Notes: generated by a model from the sequence alone, not told the origin. Shown: positions 23,700-32,107, counted from the stretch's first letter. The stretch is DNA of 39,116 nt from JALQTD01 sp965656785 (GCA_965656785.1 CBFHLY010000026.1:1-39116); one strand, 5' to 3'. A program made the numbers and translations.

Positions 23700-24692
23700 T
23701 CACTCTTTGTCCAATTTGTACTTGCTGACGTCCATTCCGAAAGTCAGGCTCTTGCTTTCGACCAAATCTTCAAGCTCCGTCAACGACTTCTTACCGAAGT
23801 TGCGGAATTTGAGCAGGTCATTCTTGTTGTAGGAAACCAAGTCTCCCAATGATTCAATGTCCGCTGCTTTCAAGCAATTGAGCGCGCGCACACTGAGGTC
23901 CATGTCGCTGAGCTTTGTCTTGAGCAACTGGCGCATGTGCAAGCTGCTTTCGTCAAACTCCTCGGCTTCTACGCGCTCCTCCAATTCCAAGGAAATGCGC
24001 TCGTCCGAGAACAACATGAAGTGTTGGATGAGGATCTTCGCTGACTCTTGCAGCGCGTCCTTCGGGCTGATGCTTCCATCACAGTCGATTTCGAGAACCA
24101 ACTTCTCGTAGTCGGTGCGTTGCTCAACGCGGTAGTTCTCTACGGCGTACTTCACATTGCGAATCGGCGTGAAAATGGCGTCGATTGCAATCGTACCAAG
24201 GGGAGCTTCCTCCAACTTGTTCTCCTCTGCCTGAACGTAACCTCGGCCCTTGCCAATGGTCAATTCCAACGTGAGGGTTACAGACGGGTCCATGGTGCAA
24301 ATGACCAAATCGGAATTCATGACCTGGAAGGCGCTGGTGAACTTACCGATGTCACCCGCCGTCATTTGGTCTTGGCCCGAGACCGTCACCACGACGGTCT
24401 CCGAATCAGCGGTTTCGATTTGACGCTTGAAGCGCACTTGCTTCAAGTTGAGGGTCATGTCCGTCACATCGTTGGAAACGCCCTTGATGGTGCTGAACTC
24501 GTGCTCAACGCCATCGATTCGAACGTTCGTAATGGCGAACCCCTCCAAGCTGGAGAGCAGGATGCGCCGCAGTGCATTGCCCACCGTGATGCCAAAGCCA
24601 GGCTCCAACGGTCGGAATTCGAAACGGCCCGAGAACTCCGAAGAGTCCAACATCACCACCTTATCGGGTTTTTGGAAATCAAGAATTGCCAT
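23700..24692 (-). CDS. rpoA: RNA polymerase alpha subunit
   Basis: The 330-residue alpha subunit has the N-terminal dimerisation and assembly domain (GFGITVGNALRRILLSSLEG; VDAIFTPIRNVKYAVEN-like region) and the C-terminal domain used for upstream DNA and activator contacts (LSVRALNCLKAADIESLGDL; FRNFGKKSLTELEDLV). It lies 20 bp after rpsD and 4 bp before rplQ, the classic alpha-operon order. Confidence 0.99.
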   Translation of the reverse strand: MAILDFQKPDKVVMLDSSEFSGRFEFRPLEPGFGITVGNALRRILLSSLEGFAITNVRIDGVEHEFSTIKGVSNDVTDMTLNLKQVRFKRQIETADSETVVVTVSGQDQMTAGDIGKFTSAFQVMNSDLVICTMDPSVTLTLELTIGKGRGYVQAEENKLEEAPLGTIAIDAIFTPIRNVKYAVENYRVEQRTDYEKLVLEIDCDGSISPKDALQESAKILIQHFMLFSDERISLELEERVEAEEFDESSLHMRQLLKTKLSDMDLSVRALNCLKAADIESLGDLVSYNKNDLLKFRNFGKKSLTELEDLVESKSLTFGMDVSKYKLDKE

Positions 24693-24712
24693 GTTCGATG
24701 TGGGTTTCAGGA

Positions 24713-25318
24713 TTACTTAGAGTACAATTCCACAATCAGCTGCTCCTTGATGGACTCCGGAATCTGATCCCGGGTCGGAACGCTGATGAAGCTTCCCGTC
24801 ATCTCCTTATTGTCCCAAGACAACCAGTCGTGACGCTGAGTGGAACCTGCGAGCGAGCTGGAAATCGCCATCAGCGACTTGCTCTTCTCCCGCACACCGA
24901 CCACATCACCAGGACGCAAGCGGTAGCTCGGGATGTTCACGACGTGCCCGTTCACGGTAATGTGACGGTGTGAAACGAGCTGACGTGCTCCCCGACGCGT
25001 CGGGGCGACGCCCAAGCGGTAAACGACATTGTCCAAACGGCTTTCGCAGAATTGGAGCAAAATCTCACCGGTAATGCCGGGACGAGCGTTCGCCGCCTTG
25101 AACATGTTGGAGAATTGCTTCTCCAGAATGCCGTAAGTGTACTTCGCCTTCTGCTTCTCCGCCAATTGGTTGGAATACTCGGATTCTTTCTTGCGACGGC
25201 GGGTGTTGCCGTGTTGACCCGGGCCGTAGGGACGGCGCTCAAGCGCCTTGTCTGGGCCAAAAATGGGGTCTTTGAAACGACGGCTGATCTTCGATTTGGG
25301 TCCGCGATAACGTGCCAT
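24713..25318 (-). CDS. rpsD: 30S ribosomal protein S4
   Basis: S4 is a primary 16S rRNA binder. The 201-residue protein starts MARYRGPKSKISRRFKDPIF, has the S4 domain (ESRLDNVVYRLGVAPTRRGA; VSHRHITVNGHVVNIPSYRL), and ends IKEQLIVELYSK. It lacks the N-terminal zinc cysteines of the C-plus form. In E. coli S4 represses the alpha operon; whether that holds here is not shown. Confidence 0.98.
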   Translation of the reverse strand: MARYRGPKSKISRRFKDPIFGPDKALERRPYGPGQHGNTRRRKKESEYSNQLAEKQKAKYTYGILEKQFSNMFKAANARPGITGEILLQFCESRLDNVVYRLGVAPTRRGARQLVSHRHITVNGHVVNIPSYRLRPGDVVGVREKSKSLMAISSSLAGSTQRHDWLSWDNKEMTGSFISVPTRDQIPESIKEQLIVELYSK

Positions 25319-25354
25319 ATCAGTTCTTCAATGCTTTAATTCGACGATGAGAAA

Positions 25355-25738
25355 TTAGACGCGACGGCGCTTAGGCGGACGGCATCCATTGTGAGGAAGA
25401 CCCGTAGCATCAATGATTTCGATGATTTCGATGCCCATGTTGTGGAGCGCACGCATCGCGCTTTCACGGCCAGCACCCGGCCCTTTCACGTATGCGCGGA
25501 TTTTGCGCAAGCCCAATTCATGAGCTTCCTTACCGCAATCCTCGGCCGCTACCTGTCCAGCGTAAGGTGTGTTCTTCTTCGAACCCCGGAAACCCATCTT
25601 GCCGGCGCTCGACCAAGAAATCACTTGGCCTTGGTTGTTCGTAAGGGAAATGATGATGTTGTTGAAAGAAGAATGGATGTGGACCTGCCCAAGGGCTTCC
25701 ACAACAACCTTCTTCTTCTTTTTGACGTTCTTCGCCAT
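25355..25738 (-). CDS. rpsK: 30S ribosomal protein S11
   Basis: The 127-residue protein of the 30S platform has the family core HIHSSFNNIIISLTNNQGQV and the C-terminal signature DATGLPHNGCRPPKRRRV. It has a short Lys-rich N-terminus (AKNVKKKKKVVVE). It follows rpsM after 59 bp, the widest gap inside the ribosomal cluster. Confidence 0.98.
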   Translation of the reverse strand: MAKNVKKKKKVVVEALGQVHIHSSFNNIIISLTNNQGQVISWSSAGKMGFRGSKKNTPYAGQVAAEDCGKEAHELGLRKIRAYVKGPGAGRESAMRALHNMGIEIIEIIDATGLPHNGCRPPKRRRV

Positions 25739-25761
25739 CGTCGTAATGTTTAGAGGTGATC

Positions 25762-25773
25762 AGCCTTTCGGCT
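25762..25773 (-). other. Small GAAA-tetraloop hairpin between rpsM and rpsK
   Basis: On the minus strand AGCC-GAAA-GGCT folds into a 4-bp stem with a GNRA-type loop. It sits in the 59-bp rpsM-rpsK gap. It could be an RNA-protein or RNA-RNA contact site; the evidence is limited to the sequence. Confidence 0.25.
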
Positions 25774-25797
25774 CGTTATCTTCCCGATTTACTCGGA

Positions 25798-26166
25798 TTA
25801 TTTCTTCTTGTTCGCCACAGTCTTCCGACGGCCCTTCCGGGTGCGGGAGTTGTTCTTCGTGCGCTGTCCACGGAGCGGCAAACCGTTCCGGTGACGGATT
25901 CCGCGATAGCAACCGATGTCCATCAAACGCTTGATGTGCGATTGTACTTCAGAACGCAATTCGCCTTCTACCTTGAAACCGGTAGCGATGGCGTTACGGA
26001 TGCCGCTGATCTCGTCATCCGACCAGTCCTGGACTTTCTTGTCCTCGGACACACTAGCCTCACTGAGGATTTGGGCAGCGCGGCTGCGACCAATTCCATA
26101 GATGTAGGTCAGTGCAATGACCCCGCGCTTGTTGCTGGGGATATCAATACCTGCAATACGTGCCAT
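25798..26166 (-). CDS. rpsM: 30S ribosomal protein S13
   Basis: The 122-residue protein of the 30S head contacts tRNA and the 50S. ATG 26166 gives the conserved start MARIAGIDIPSNKRGVIALT; the frame extending to 26184 adds six residues that are not conserved. Further signatures are YIYGIGRSRAAQI and YRGIRHRNGLPLRGQRTKNN. It ends in a Lys/Arg-rich tail. Confidence 0.98.
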   Translation of the reverse strand: MARIAGIDIPSNKRGVIALTYIYGIGRSRAAQILSEASVSEDKKVQDWSDDEISGIRNAIATGFKVEGELRSEVQSHIKRLMDIGCYRGIRHRNGLPLRGQRTKNNSRTRKGRRKTVANKKK

Positions 26167-26188
26167 GATTGATGGGTTTAACACGACA

Positions 26189-26205
26189 TCAAGGCTCAGC
26201 CTTGA
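26189..26205. repeat. Inverted repeat over the rpmJ stop codon
   Basis: TCAAGGCT (26189-26196) and AGCCTTGA (26198-26205) are perfect complementary 8-bp arms around a single base, spanning the last rpmJ codons and stop. No T-tract follows. In RNA the usable stem is about 6 bp with a small loop, placed 23 nt before the rpsM start. Confidence 0.55.
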
Positions 26206-26312
26206 CGTTGCTTCATTTTAGGATTCTTCTTGTTGATGACGTAGAGACGTCCTTTGCGACGGACGATCTTGCAGTCGTCGGTGCGCTTCTTAAGTGATGC
26301 ACGAACTTTCAT
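26196..26312 (-). CDS. rpmJ: 50S ribosomal protein L36, C-minus form
   Basis: The 38-residue protein begins MKVRASLKKRTDDCKIVRRK and ends NPKMKQRQG. Zinc-binding L36 carries Cys11, Cys14, Cys27 and His32; here those places are Thr11, Cys14, Asn27 and Lys32, so it is the zinc-free type. It lies 7 bp after infA and 29 bp before rpsM, its usual position in bacteria. Confidence 0.97.
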   Translation of the reverse strand: MKVRASLKKRTDDCKIVRRKGRLYVINKKNPKMKQRQG

Positions 26313-26319
26313 GGTGCTA

Positions 26320-26541
26320 TTATTTCTTGTATCGGAAACTGATCCGTCCTTTGGTCAGGTCGTAAGGAGACATCTCCACCTTGACGCGGTCTCCCGGCAG
26401 GATTTTGATGTAATACATCCGCATCTTGCCGGAAATGTGGGCCGTGATGATGTGACCATTCTCCAGTTCAACACGGAACATGGCGTTCGATAACGCCTCG
26501 AGAATGGTCCCGTCTTGGGTGATGGATGTTTGTTTCGCCAT
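26320..26541 (-). CDS. infA: Translation initiation factor IF-1
   Basis: The 73-residue OB-fold protein binds the 30S A site during initiation. Signatures are DGTILEALSNAMFRVELENG, HISGKMRMYYIKILPGDRV and SPYDLTKGRISFRYK. It lies 5 bp after map and 7 bp before rpmJ. Confidence 0.98.
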   Translation of the reverse strand: MAKQTSITQDGTILEALSNAMFRVELENGHIITAHISGKMRMYYIKILPGDRVKVEMSPYDLTKGRISFRYKK

Positions 26542-26546
26542 ATGGC

Positions 26547-27350
26547 TTAACTCTTGACTGATCGTTTGTTTAACACTTCTTCAATTGCCTCAAAACTCGA
26601 AAGCACTTCTGCTTTGCCGGAACGCACGACAACGTCGTGCTCAAAATGCGCACTCACGAGTCGGTCAGCTGTGACAATCGTCCAACCGTCTTCCTCCTGA
26701 TGCACTTCTCGACGACCAAGATTGATCATGGGCTCGATGGCGAGCACCATCCCATCCATCAATCGGGGTCCGTTTCCGCGGCGGCCAAAATTAGGAACTT
26801 CTGGGGCTTCGTGAAGCTCTTTTCCCAATCCATGTCCAACCAATTCACGAACCACCCCGTAACCGTGGCTTTCCGCGTGATGCTGGCACGCCCAACCGAT
26901 GTCACCGATGCGCTTGCCCACCACCGCTTGTTCGATGGCTAAAGCCAAACACTCTTTGGTTACATCCAAGAGCTTTTGCACTTCCGGCGCGATTTCTCCG
27001 ACAGCAAACGTGTAAGCGCTGTCGCCGTAGAAACCGTTCTTCAAAACGCCGCAATCCACGGAAACCACATCGCCCTCTTCCAAAGGTCGATTGTTCGGAA
27101 TTCCATGCACCACCGCCTCGTTGACAGAAGTACACAAGGTATTCGGGAACCCCCCATACCCCTTGAATCCCGGGTCGGCACCGTGATCGCGAATGAAGGC
27201 TTCAGCTACCGCATCCAACTCCAAGGTGGTTACCCCTGGACGAATGTGCTCGGCCACTGCCGCCAACGTCGTTCCGACAAGCAAAGAACTCTCCCGAATG
27301 AGCTCGACCTCCTCAATCGTTTTGATCCGAACGCGTCGACCGAAGCCCAT
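26547..27350 (-). CDS. map: Methionine aminopeptidase, type I
   Basis: The enzyme removes the initiator Met from nascent proteins. The 267-residue protein has the five metal ligands in the family's motifs: Asp in VSVDCGVLKNGFYGDSAYTF (two Asp), His in GHGLGKELHEAP, Glu in LAIEPMINLG and Glu in AHFEHDV. The substrate-site His of NEAVVHGIP is also present. It follows secY by 3 bp with no adk between them, as is usual in Bacteroidota. Confidence 0.98.
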   Translation of the reverse strand: MGFGRRVRIKTIEEVELIRESSLLVGTTLAAVAEHIRPGVTTLELDAVAEAFIRDHGADPGFKGYGGFPNTLCTSVNEAVVHGIPNNRPLEEGDVVSVDCGVLKNGFYGDSAYTFAVGEIAPEVQKLLDVTKECLALAIEQAVVGKRIGDIGWACQHHAESHGYGVVRELVGHGLGKELHEAPEVPNFGRRGNGPRLMDGMVLAIEPMINLGRREVHQEEDGWTIVTADRLVSAHFEHDVVVRSGKAEVLSSFEAIEEVLNKRSVKS

Positions 27351-27353
27351 TCC

Positions 27354-28712
27354 TTAGATCCCGTTGATTCCTCCCACTGGGGAATTCGTGCGACCGCGCA
27401 TCTTGCCCGAAGACAAGAAACTTTGGTACTTCCGCTCCAACAGGTGAACCTCAATTTGCTGCAACGTGTCGAGGATGACCCCCACCATGATGAGCAATGA
27501 AGTCCCCCCGAAGTAAATCGCAAATCCTTGAGCGTTGGTCAAGCCCAAGCCGTACACCACCGCTGGCAAAATCGCCAAGAGCCCCAAGAAAACCGCGCCT
27601 GGCAACGTGATGTTGCTCAACACCGTTTCCAAGTACTGCTTCGTCGGGTGACCGGGCTTGATGCCTGGGATGAACGCACTTTGTCGCTTCAAATCGTCCG
27701 CCATTTGACCCGGATTCACGGTAATGGCGGTGTAGAAGTAAGTGAAAATGACGATCATCAGGAAGAACAGGATGTTGTAGGCCAACCCGTTGAAATCAGA
27801 CAAGCTTGACATCACCGCGCTTCCCTCAAAGAATTCGCTTTGGCTCAAGTAGAGCGGAACGAACATGATGGCTTGAGCGAAAATGATCGGCATGACGCCT
27901 GAAGCATTGACCTTCATCGGAATGAACTCACGGGCTCCAGAGCCCTGTGGCAAGTGCGAGCCCGTGCTGGCCTGTGCCTTTGCCATTTGGACAGGAACCT
28001 TGCGCAACGCTTGCACCAAAGCAACCGAGGCACCGATGACCACCAACAAAATCGCCAGCTCCACAAGGAAAAAGTACAGCGACGTGTTCGGGTGATTCAA
28101 TTCCTGAATGATGGACTGCGGGAACGTCGCGATGATACCGATCATGATGAGCAAGGAAATGCCGTTGCCAATGCCCCGCTCAGTAATGCGCTCTCCCAAC
28201 CACATGATGACCAACGTCGACGCCACGAGGATGAGGACAGCACTGAACCACCAGAAGGCCGAGGGGTCCACCACTGCACCGCGAACGGATACAACCGATG
28301 ACGCCAAATACCCCGGTGCTTGTACCAGGGTAATGGCAATGGTCAAAAACCGCGTCCACTGATTCAATTTATTCCTGCCGCTCTCGCCATCAGTCTGCAT
28401 CTTTTGGACTGCAGGAACAGCGATTCCGAGCAACTGAATGATGATGGACGCCGAGATGTACGGCATGATGCCCAACGCGAAGATGGAGGCACGGCTGAAC
28501 GCGCCGCCAGTGAACAACGACAACAGGGCGCCAAGGCCTTCTTCACCTCCAGCCGAATTCAGGCTTTCCTTGAGGACGTCGCTGTTCACACCCGGCAACA
28601 CAATGAACGAGCCCAAGCGGTAGATCAAAATCAACCCCAAGGTCACGCCGATCTTCTTGCGAAGCTGCTCGTGATGCCAGATGTTCTGGATGTTTTGGAA
28701 AAAGTTCTTCAT
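27354..28712 (-). CDS. secY: Protein translocase subunit SecY
   Basis: SecY is the channel of the Sec translocon in the inner membrane. The 452-residue protein has about ten transmembrane helices and the signatures GIMPYISASIIIQLLG, WLGERITERGIGNGISLLI and MPIIFAQA. ATG 28712 (MKNFFQNIQNIW) is preferred over the 15-codon extension, which overlaps rplO. It is the last but one step before map in the spc-type cluster. Confidence 0.98.
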   Translation of the reverse strand: MKNFFQNIQNIWHHEQLRKKIGVTLGLILIYRLGSFIVLPGVNSDVLKESLNSAGGEEGLGALLSLFTGGAFSRASIFALGIMPYISASIIIQLLGIAVPAVQKMQTDGESGRNKLNQWTRFLTIAITLVQAPGYLASSVVSVRGAVVDPSAFWWFSAVLILVASTLVIMWLGERITERGIGNGISLLIMIGIIATFPQSIIQELNHPNTSLYFFLVELAILLVVIGASVALVQALRKVPVQMAKAQASTGSHLPQGSGAREFIPMKVNASGVMPIIFAQAIMFVPLYLSQSEFFEGSAVMSSLSDFNGLAYNILFFLMIVIFTYFYTAITVNPGQMADDLKRQSAFIPGIKPGHPTKQYLETVLSNITLPGAVFLGLLAILPAVVYGLGLTNAQGFAIYFGGTSLLIMVGVILDTLQQIEVHLLERKYQSFLSSGKMRGRTNSPVGGINGI

Positions 28713-28722
28713 GGCGCGGAAT

Positions 28723-29169
28723 TTACAGCGCAATGGCTTGCCCGCCGGCACCCTCAATCGCCGCCTGAGCGGTTGCTGAGAATTTGTGGGCTTCGATTTT
28801 CACGCCTGCAGTCAATTCACCTCGACCGAGGATTTTGACCAAATCACGCTTGCCCGCCAAACCGTGGTCTTGCAACGTCTGGATGGTCACCTCAGAGAGG
28901 GACTTGCGCGTAATCAATTCTTGCAAAGTATCCAAGTTGATTCCCTTGTATTCAACCCGGTTGGGGTTGCGGAAACCAAACTTCGGAACGCGGCGCTGGA
29001 GGGGCATTTGGCCGCCTTCAAAACCGATTTTGCTCTTGTAGCCGGAACGCGATTTGGCACCTTTGTGGCCGCGCGTCGAAGTACCTCCGTGTCCGGAGCC
29101 TTCACCGCGTCCAACTCGCTTGCGCTGCTTCCGAGAACCTTGAGCGTACTTGAGGTTACTGAGATTCAT
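28723..29169 (-). CDS. rplO: 50S ribosomal protein L15
   Basis: The 148-residue protein has the Gly/Arg/Lys-rich loop (KRVGRGEGSGHGGTSTRGHK; GQMPLQRRVPKFGF) that threads into 23S rRNA and the C-terminal globular part ending IEGAGGQAIAL. It lies 20 bp after rpmD and 10 bp before secY. Confidence 0.98.
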   Translation of the reverse strand: MNLSNLKYAQGSRKQRKRVGRGEGSGHGGTSTRGHKGAKSRSGYKSKIGFEGGQMPLQRRVPKFGFRNPNRVEYKGINLDTLQELITRKSLSEVTIQTLQDHGLAGKRDLVKILGRGELTAGVKIEAHKFSATAQAAIEGAGGQAIAL

Positions 29170-29189
29170 GGTCTATGCTGGTTACGATG

Positions 29190-29369
29190 TTATTTTTCTT
29201 CCACTCGAATCAGGTGGCTCACTTTGCGCACCATGCCCAAAATTTGGGGAGTCGCTTCGTGTTCTACCGGATTGTGGAGTTTCTTGATGCCAAGCGCCGC
29301 AATGGTCGCCTTCTGGCGAGCGGAGCGGTTGATGGCACTGCGTACTTGGGTGATGACGATTTTTGCCAT
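29190..29369 (-). CDS. rpmD: 50S ribosomal protein L30
   Basis: The 59-residue protein starts at ATG 29369 (MAKIVITQVRSAINRSARQK) and has the family's central IAALGIKKLHNPVEH. The frame extending to 29429 overlaps rpsE and is not conserved. It sits between rpsE and rplO as usual. Confidence 0.97.
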   Translation of the reverse strand: MAKIVITQVRSAINRSARQKATIAALGIKKLHNPVEHEATPQILGMVRKVSHLIRVEEK

Positions 29370-29379
29370 GATGCTGAGC

Positions 29380-29922
29380 TTATCCGTTGAATACTTTAGA
29401 AACGGAGATGCCTCGCAACTGGGCCACATCCTCGGCGCTGCGGAGAGCCTTCAACGCATTGAAGGTCGCCTTAACGACGTTGTGTGGGTTTGAAGAGCCC
29501 AATGACTTAGCCAAGACATCCGTGATGCCAGCGCTCTCCAACACGGCACGCATGGCACCTCCAGCGATCACGCCCGTACCCGGTGATGCGGGACGGATCA
29601 TGACATGAGCACCTGCGTAGCGCATTTCTTGTGCGTGCGGAATGGTTCCTTTGATCAAAGGCACCGCGATCATGTTCTTCTTGGCATCATCGATGCCTTT
29701 CTGAATTGAGGTGGCGACTTCGCGGCTCTTGCCCAAACCATGTCCCACTTTTCCCTTCTCATCTCCCACCACCATGATGGCGCTGAAGCTGAAGGTCCGG
29801 CCCCCTTTGGTGGTCTTCGCCACCCGGTTGATGCCGACCAAGCGTTCCTTCAAATCCGGATCGCCCGTACGCGACTGTTGTTGCTGGTCGCCGCGTCCTT
29901 TGCGTTGTTGACGTTGTTCCAT
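29380..29922 (-). CDS. rpsE: 30S ribosomal protein S5
   Basis: The 180-residue protein helps accuracy and mRNA helicase action at the 30S entry. Signatures are RVAKTTKGGRTFSFSAIMVV, GDEKGKVGHGLGKSREV and PASPGTGVIAGGAMRAVLE. The first 20 residues are a polar Gln/Arg-rich extension (EQRQQRKGRGDQQQQ). It lies 7 bp after rplR. Confidence 0.98.
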   Translation of the reverse strand: MEQRQQRKGRGDQQQQSRTGDPDLKERLVGINRVAKTTKGGRTFSFSAIMVVGDEKGKVGHGLGKSREVATSIQKGIDDAKKNMIAVPLIKGTIPHAQEMRYAGAHVMIRPASPGTGVIAGGAMRAVLESAGITDVLAKSLGSSNPHNVVKATFNALKALRSAEDVAQLRGISVSKVFNG

Positions 29923-29929
29923 CTTCTGC

Positions 29930-30283
29930 TTAGAATTTCAATCCGCCCTCGCGAGCAGCTTCTGCCAATTGTTTCACACGACCGTGGTAGAGGTATCCGT
30001 TCCGGTCAAAAATGACCGACTCGATGCCTGCACCCTTCGCCTTTTCAGCGATGGCCTTTCCCACCACAGCGGCCTGCTCGACCTTCGCGATGGCCTTAGC
30101 GGCATCCAATCCCAACGAACCTGCTGACGCCAAGGTGCGGCCAGTGGAGTCGTCGATGATTTGAGCGTAAATCTGCTTGTTGCTGCGGAACACCGACAAC
30201 CGAGGACGCTCGCTCGTGCCGAGAACCTTGCCGCGAACGCGGCGCTTGATGCGCTCCCGCGCAAATGTTTTCTTCGTTCCCAT
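29930..30283 (-). CDS. rplR: 50S ribosomal protein L18
   Basis: The 117-residue 5S-rRNA binder has RPRLSVFRSNKQIYAQIIDD and the C-terminal VIFDRNGYLYHGRVKQLAEA, ending REGGLKF as in the family. Gap to rplF upstream is 9 bp. Confidence 0.98.
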   Translation of the reverse strand: MGTKKTFARERIKRRVRGKVLGTSERPRLSVFRSNKQIYAQIIDDSTGRTLASAGSLGLDAAKAIAKVEQAAVVGKAIAEKAKGAGIESVIFDRNGYLYHGRVKQLAEAAREGGLKF

Positions 30284-30292
30284 GATGTTCGG

Positions 30293-30844
30293 TTATTTGG
30301 AAGCGGTCTTACCTGCCTTGCGACGGATCAACTCATTCTTGTAGCGGACACCCTTGCCTTTGTATGGCTCCGGCTTGCGCAACGAACGAATCTTCGATGC
30401 GACCGCACCAACGAGCTGCTTGTCGTGAGACGTCAGTTTTACAAAGGGATTCGTTCCCTTCTTGGTATCTGCCTCCACCTTGATTTCGCTGGGAAGCATG
30501 AAAACAATGGGGTGGCTGTAGCCCAATGCCAAGGTCAATTCCTGGCCTGCGCTCGACGCACGGTAACCAACACCTACGAGTTCCAACTCGATGGTGTAGC
30601 CTTCGGTCACGCCCACGACCATGTTGTTCACCAAGGAACGGAACAAACCGTGCTTGGAGCGGTGGTCTTTGTGGTCGGACGGACGTGCGAACGTCACTGT
30701 GTTGTCCTCAACCTGAATGTCGATCACCGGATCGATTTCCTGCTGAAGTTCTCCTTTCGGCCCCTTCACAGTGACCAACTGATCCACGATGCTGACGGTG
30801 ACGCCGCTGGGGATGTTGATCGGGGATTTTCCAATTCGAGACAT
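30293..30844 (-). CDS. rplF: 50S ribosomal protein L6
   Basis: The 183-residue two-domain protein near the factor-binding site starts MSRIGKSPINIPSGVTVSI and has the C-terminal signature KPEPYKGKGVRYKNELIRRK. It lies 21 bp after rpsH. Confidence 0.98.
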   Translation of the reverse strand: MSRIGKSPINIPSGVTVSIVDQLVTVKGPKGELQQEIDPVIDIQVEDNTVTFARPSDHKDHRSKHGLFRSLVNNMVVGVTEGYTIELELVGVGYRASSAGQELTLALGYSHPIVFMLPSEIKVEADTKKGTNPFVKLTSHDKQLVGAVASKIRSLRKPEPYKGKGVRYKNELIRRKAGKTASK

Positions 30845-30865
30845 GACTGGTATCGTTCTGGGTGA

Positions 30866-31264
30866 TCAGTAAACGGTGCAAACAAGTTCGCCACCGATGT
30901 TCATTTTACGGGCTTCCTTGTCGGTCATCAACCCCTTGGAGGTGCTGACGATGCAAACGCCCAAACCATTCAACACGCGCGGCAATTCATCCGCACCAGC
31001 ATACTTCCGCAAACCGGGGGTGCTCACGCGCTGAATTTTGCTAATCGCAGGACGCTTTGACTTCGAGTCATAACGCAATGCAATCTTGATGGTTCCTTGG
31101 TGCCCCTCCTCTACGAACTTGTAGTTGAGGATGTACCCTTTATCGAACAAGATTTTCGTCATCTCCTTCTTCATGTTTGAAGCGGGGATTTCGACGACCT
31201 TGTGACCCGCTGACTGCGCATTCCGAATGCGCGTCAAGTAATCTGCAATGGGATCTGTAAACAT
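30866..31264 (-). CDS. rpsH: 30S ribosomal protein S8
   Basis: The 132-residue 16S rRNA binder starts MFTDPIADYLTRIRNAQSAG and has the signature STSKGLMTDKEARKMNIGGE near its end. In E. coli S8 represses the spc operon via rplE mRNA; no such site was examined here. Gap to rpsN is 18 bp. Confidence 0.98.
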   Translation of the reverse strand: MFTDPIADYLTRIRNAQSAGHKVVEIPASNMKKEMTKILFDKGYILNYKFVEEGHQGTIKIALRYDSKSKRPAISKIQRVSTPGLRKYAGADELPRVLNGLGVCIVSTSKGLMTDKEARKMNIGGELVCTVY

Positions 31265-31282
31265 CTCTGTTCGTCTTTAGGG

Positions 31283-31552
31283 TTACCAGCTGGCCTTTTT
31301 CACGCCAGGAATTTTCCCTGCGAGAGCCATTTTGCGGAAAAGCACGCGCGAAATGCCGAACTGGCGCATGTAGCCACGGGGACGACCCGTGATTTGGCAA
31401 CGGTTGTGCATGCGAACGGCCGCGCTGTTTGGCGGCAATTTTTGCAGAGCATCCCAATCCCCTGCAGCTTTGAGGGCCGCACGCTTTGCAGCGTATCGAG
31501 CGACCATACGAGCGCGCTTGCGCTCACGGGCTTTCATTGATTCTTTAGCCAT
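31283..31552 (-). CDS. rpsN: 30S ribosomal protein S14, long zinc-free form
   Basis: The 89-residue protein is the long, C-minus type: only Cys52 (NRCQITGRPRGYMRQFGISR) is present and the CxxC pairs of the 61-residue zinc form are missing. It ends GKIPGVKKASW as in the family. It lies 3 bp after rplE and 18 bp before rpsH. Confidence 0.98.
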   Translation of the reverse strand: MAKESMKARERKRARMVARYAAKRAALKAAGDWDALQKLPPNSAAVRMHNRCQITGRPRGYMRQFGISRVLFRKMALAGKIPGVKKASW

Positions 31553-31555
31553 GAC

Positions 31556-32107
31556 TCAGTTCTTTTTGAAGGGGAATCCAAAACCTTCGAGCAGCGCCTT
31601 CGCTTCCTCGTCGGTCCGAGCGGATGTCACAATCGTGATGTCCATTCCGTTGAAGTACTTCACTTCGTCCAAGTTGATCTCGGGGAAGATGATTTGTTCT
31701 TTCACGCCGAAGGTGAAGTTTCCGCGACCATCGAAACCTTTCGGCTTGATGCCTTGGAAGTCACGCGTCCGCGGAAGCGAAATGGCGATGAGTCGGTCCA
31801 AGAACTCATACATGCGCTCGCGACGCAGGGTCACACGAGCGCCAATGGGCATGCCCTTCCGAAGCTTAAAGTTCGAAACGTCCTTGGTGGAAATGGTCTG
31901 AACGGCCTTTTGACCGGAGATTCGGGTCATTTCATCCATCGCCGATTCGATGATTTTCTTATCGGCAATGGCCTTACCCAAACCTTGGTTCAGGCAAATC
32001 TTCGTGATGCGAGGTACCTGCATCACCGAGGAGTACTCGAAACGCTCCTTGAGCGCCGGTACCAGTTGCTCGTTGTATTGAGCTTGGAGGCGTGGTTGGT
32101 AACTCAT
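31556..32107 (-). CDS. rplE: 50S ribosomal protein L5
   Basis: The 183-residue 5S-rRNA and P-site tRNA contact protein has VPRITKICLNQGLGKA, the family core KLRKGMPIGARVTLR and DITIVTSARTDEEAKALLEG. ATG 32107 shares one base with the rplX stop (TGATG), so they are translationally coupled. A GTG one codon earlier is possible but unlikely. Confidence 0.98.
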   Translation of the reverse strand: MSYQPRLQAQYNEQLVPALKERFEYSSVMQVPRITKICLNQGLGKAIADKKIIESAMDEMTRISGQKAVQTISTKDVSNFKLRKGMPIGARVTLRRERMYEFLDRLIAISLPRTRDFQGIKPKGFDGRGNFTFGVKEQIIFPEINLDEVKYFNGMDITIVTSARTDEEAKALLEGFGFPFKKN

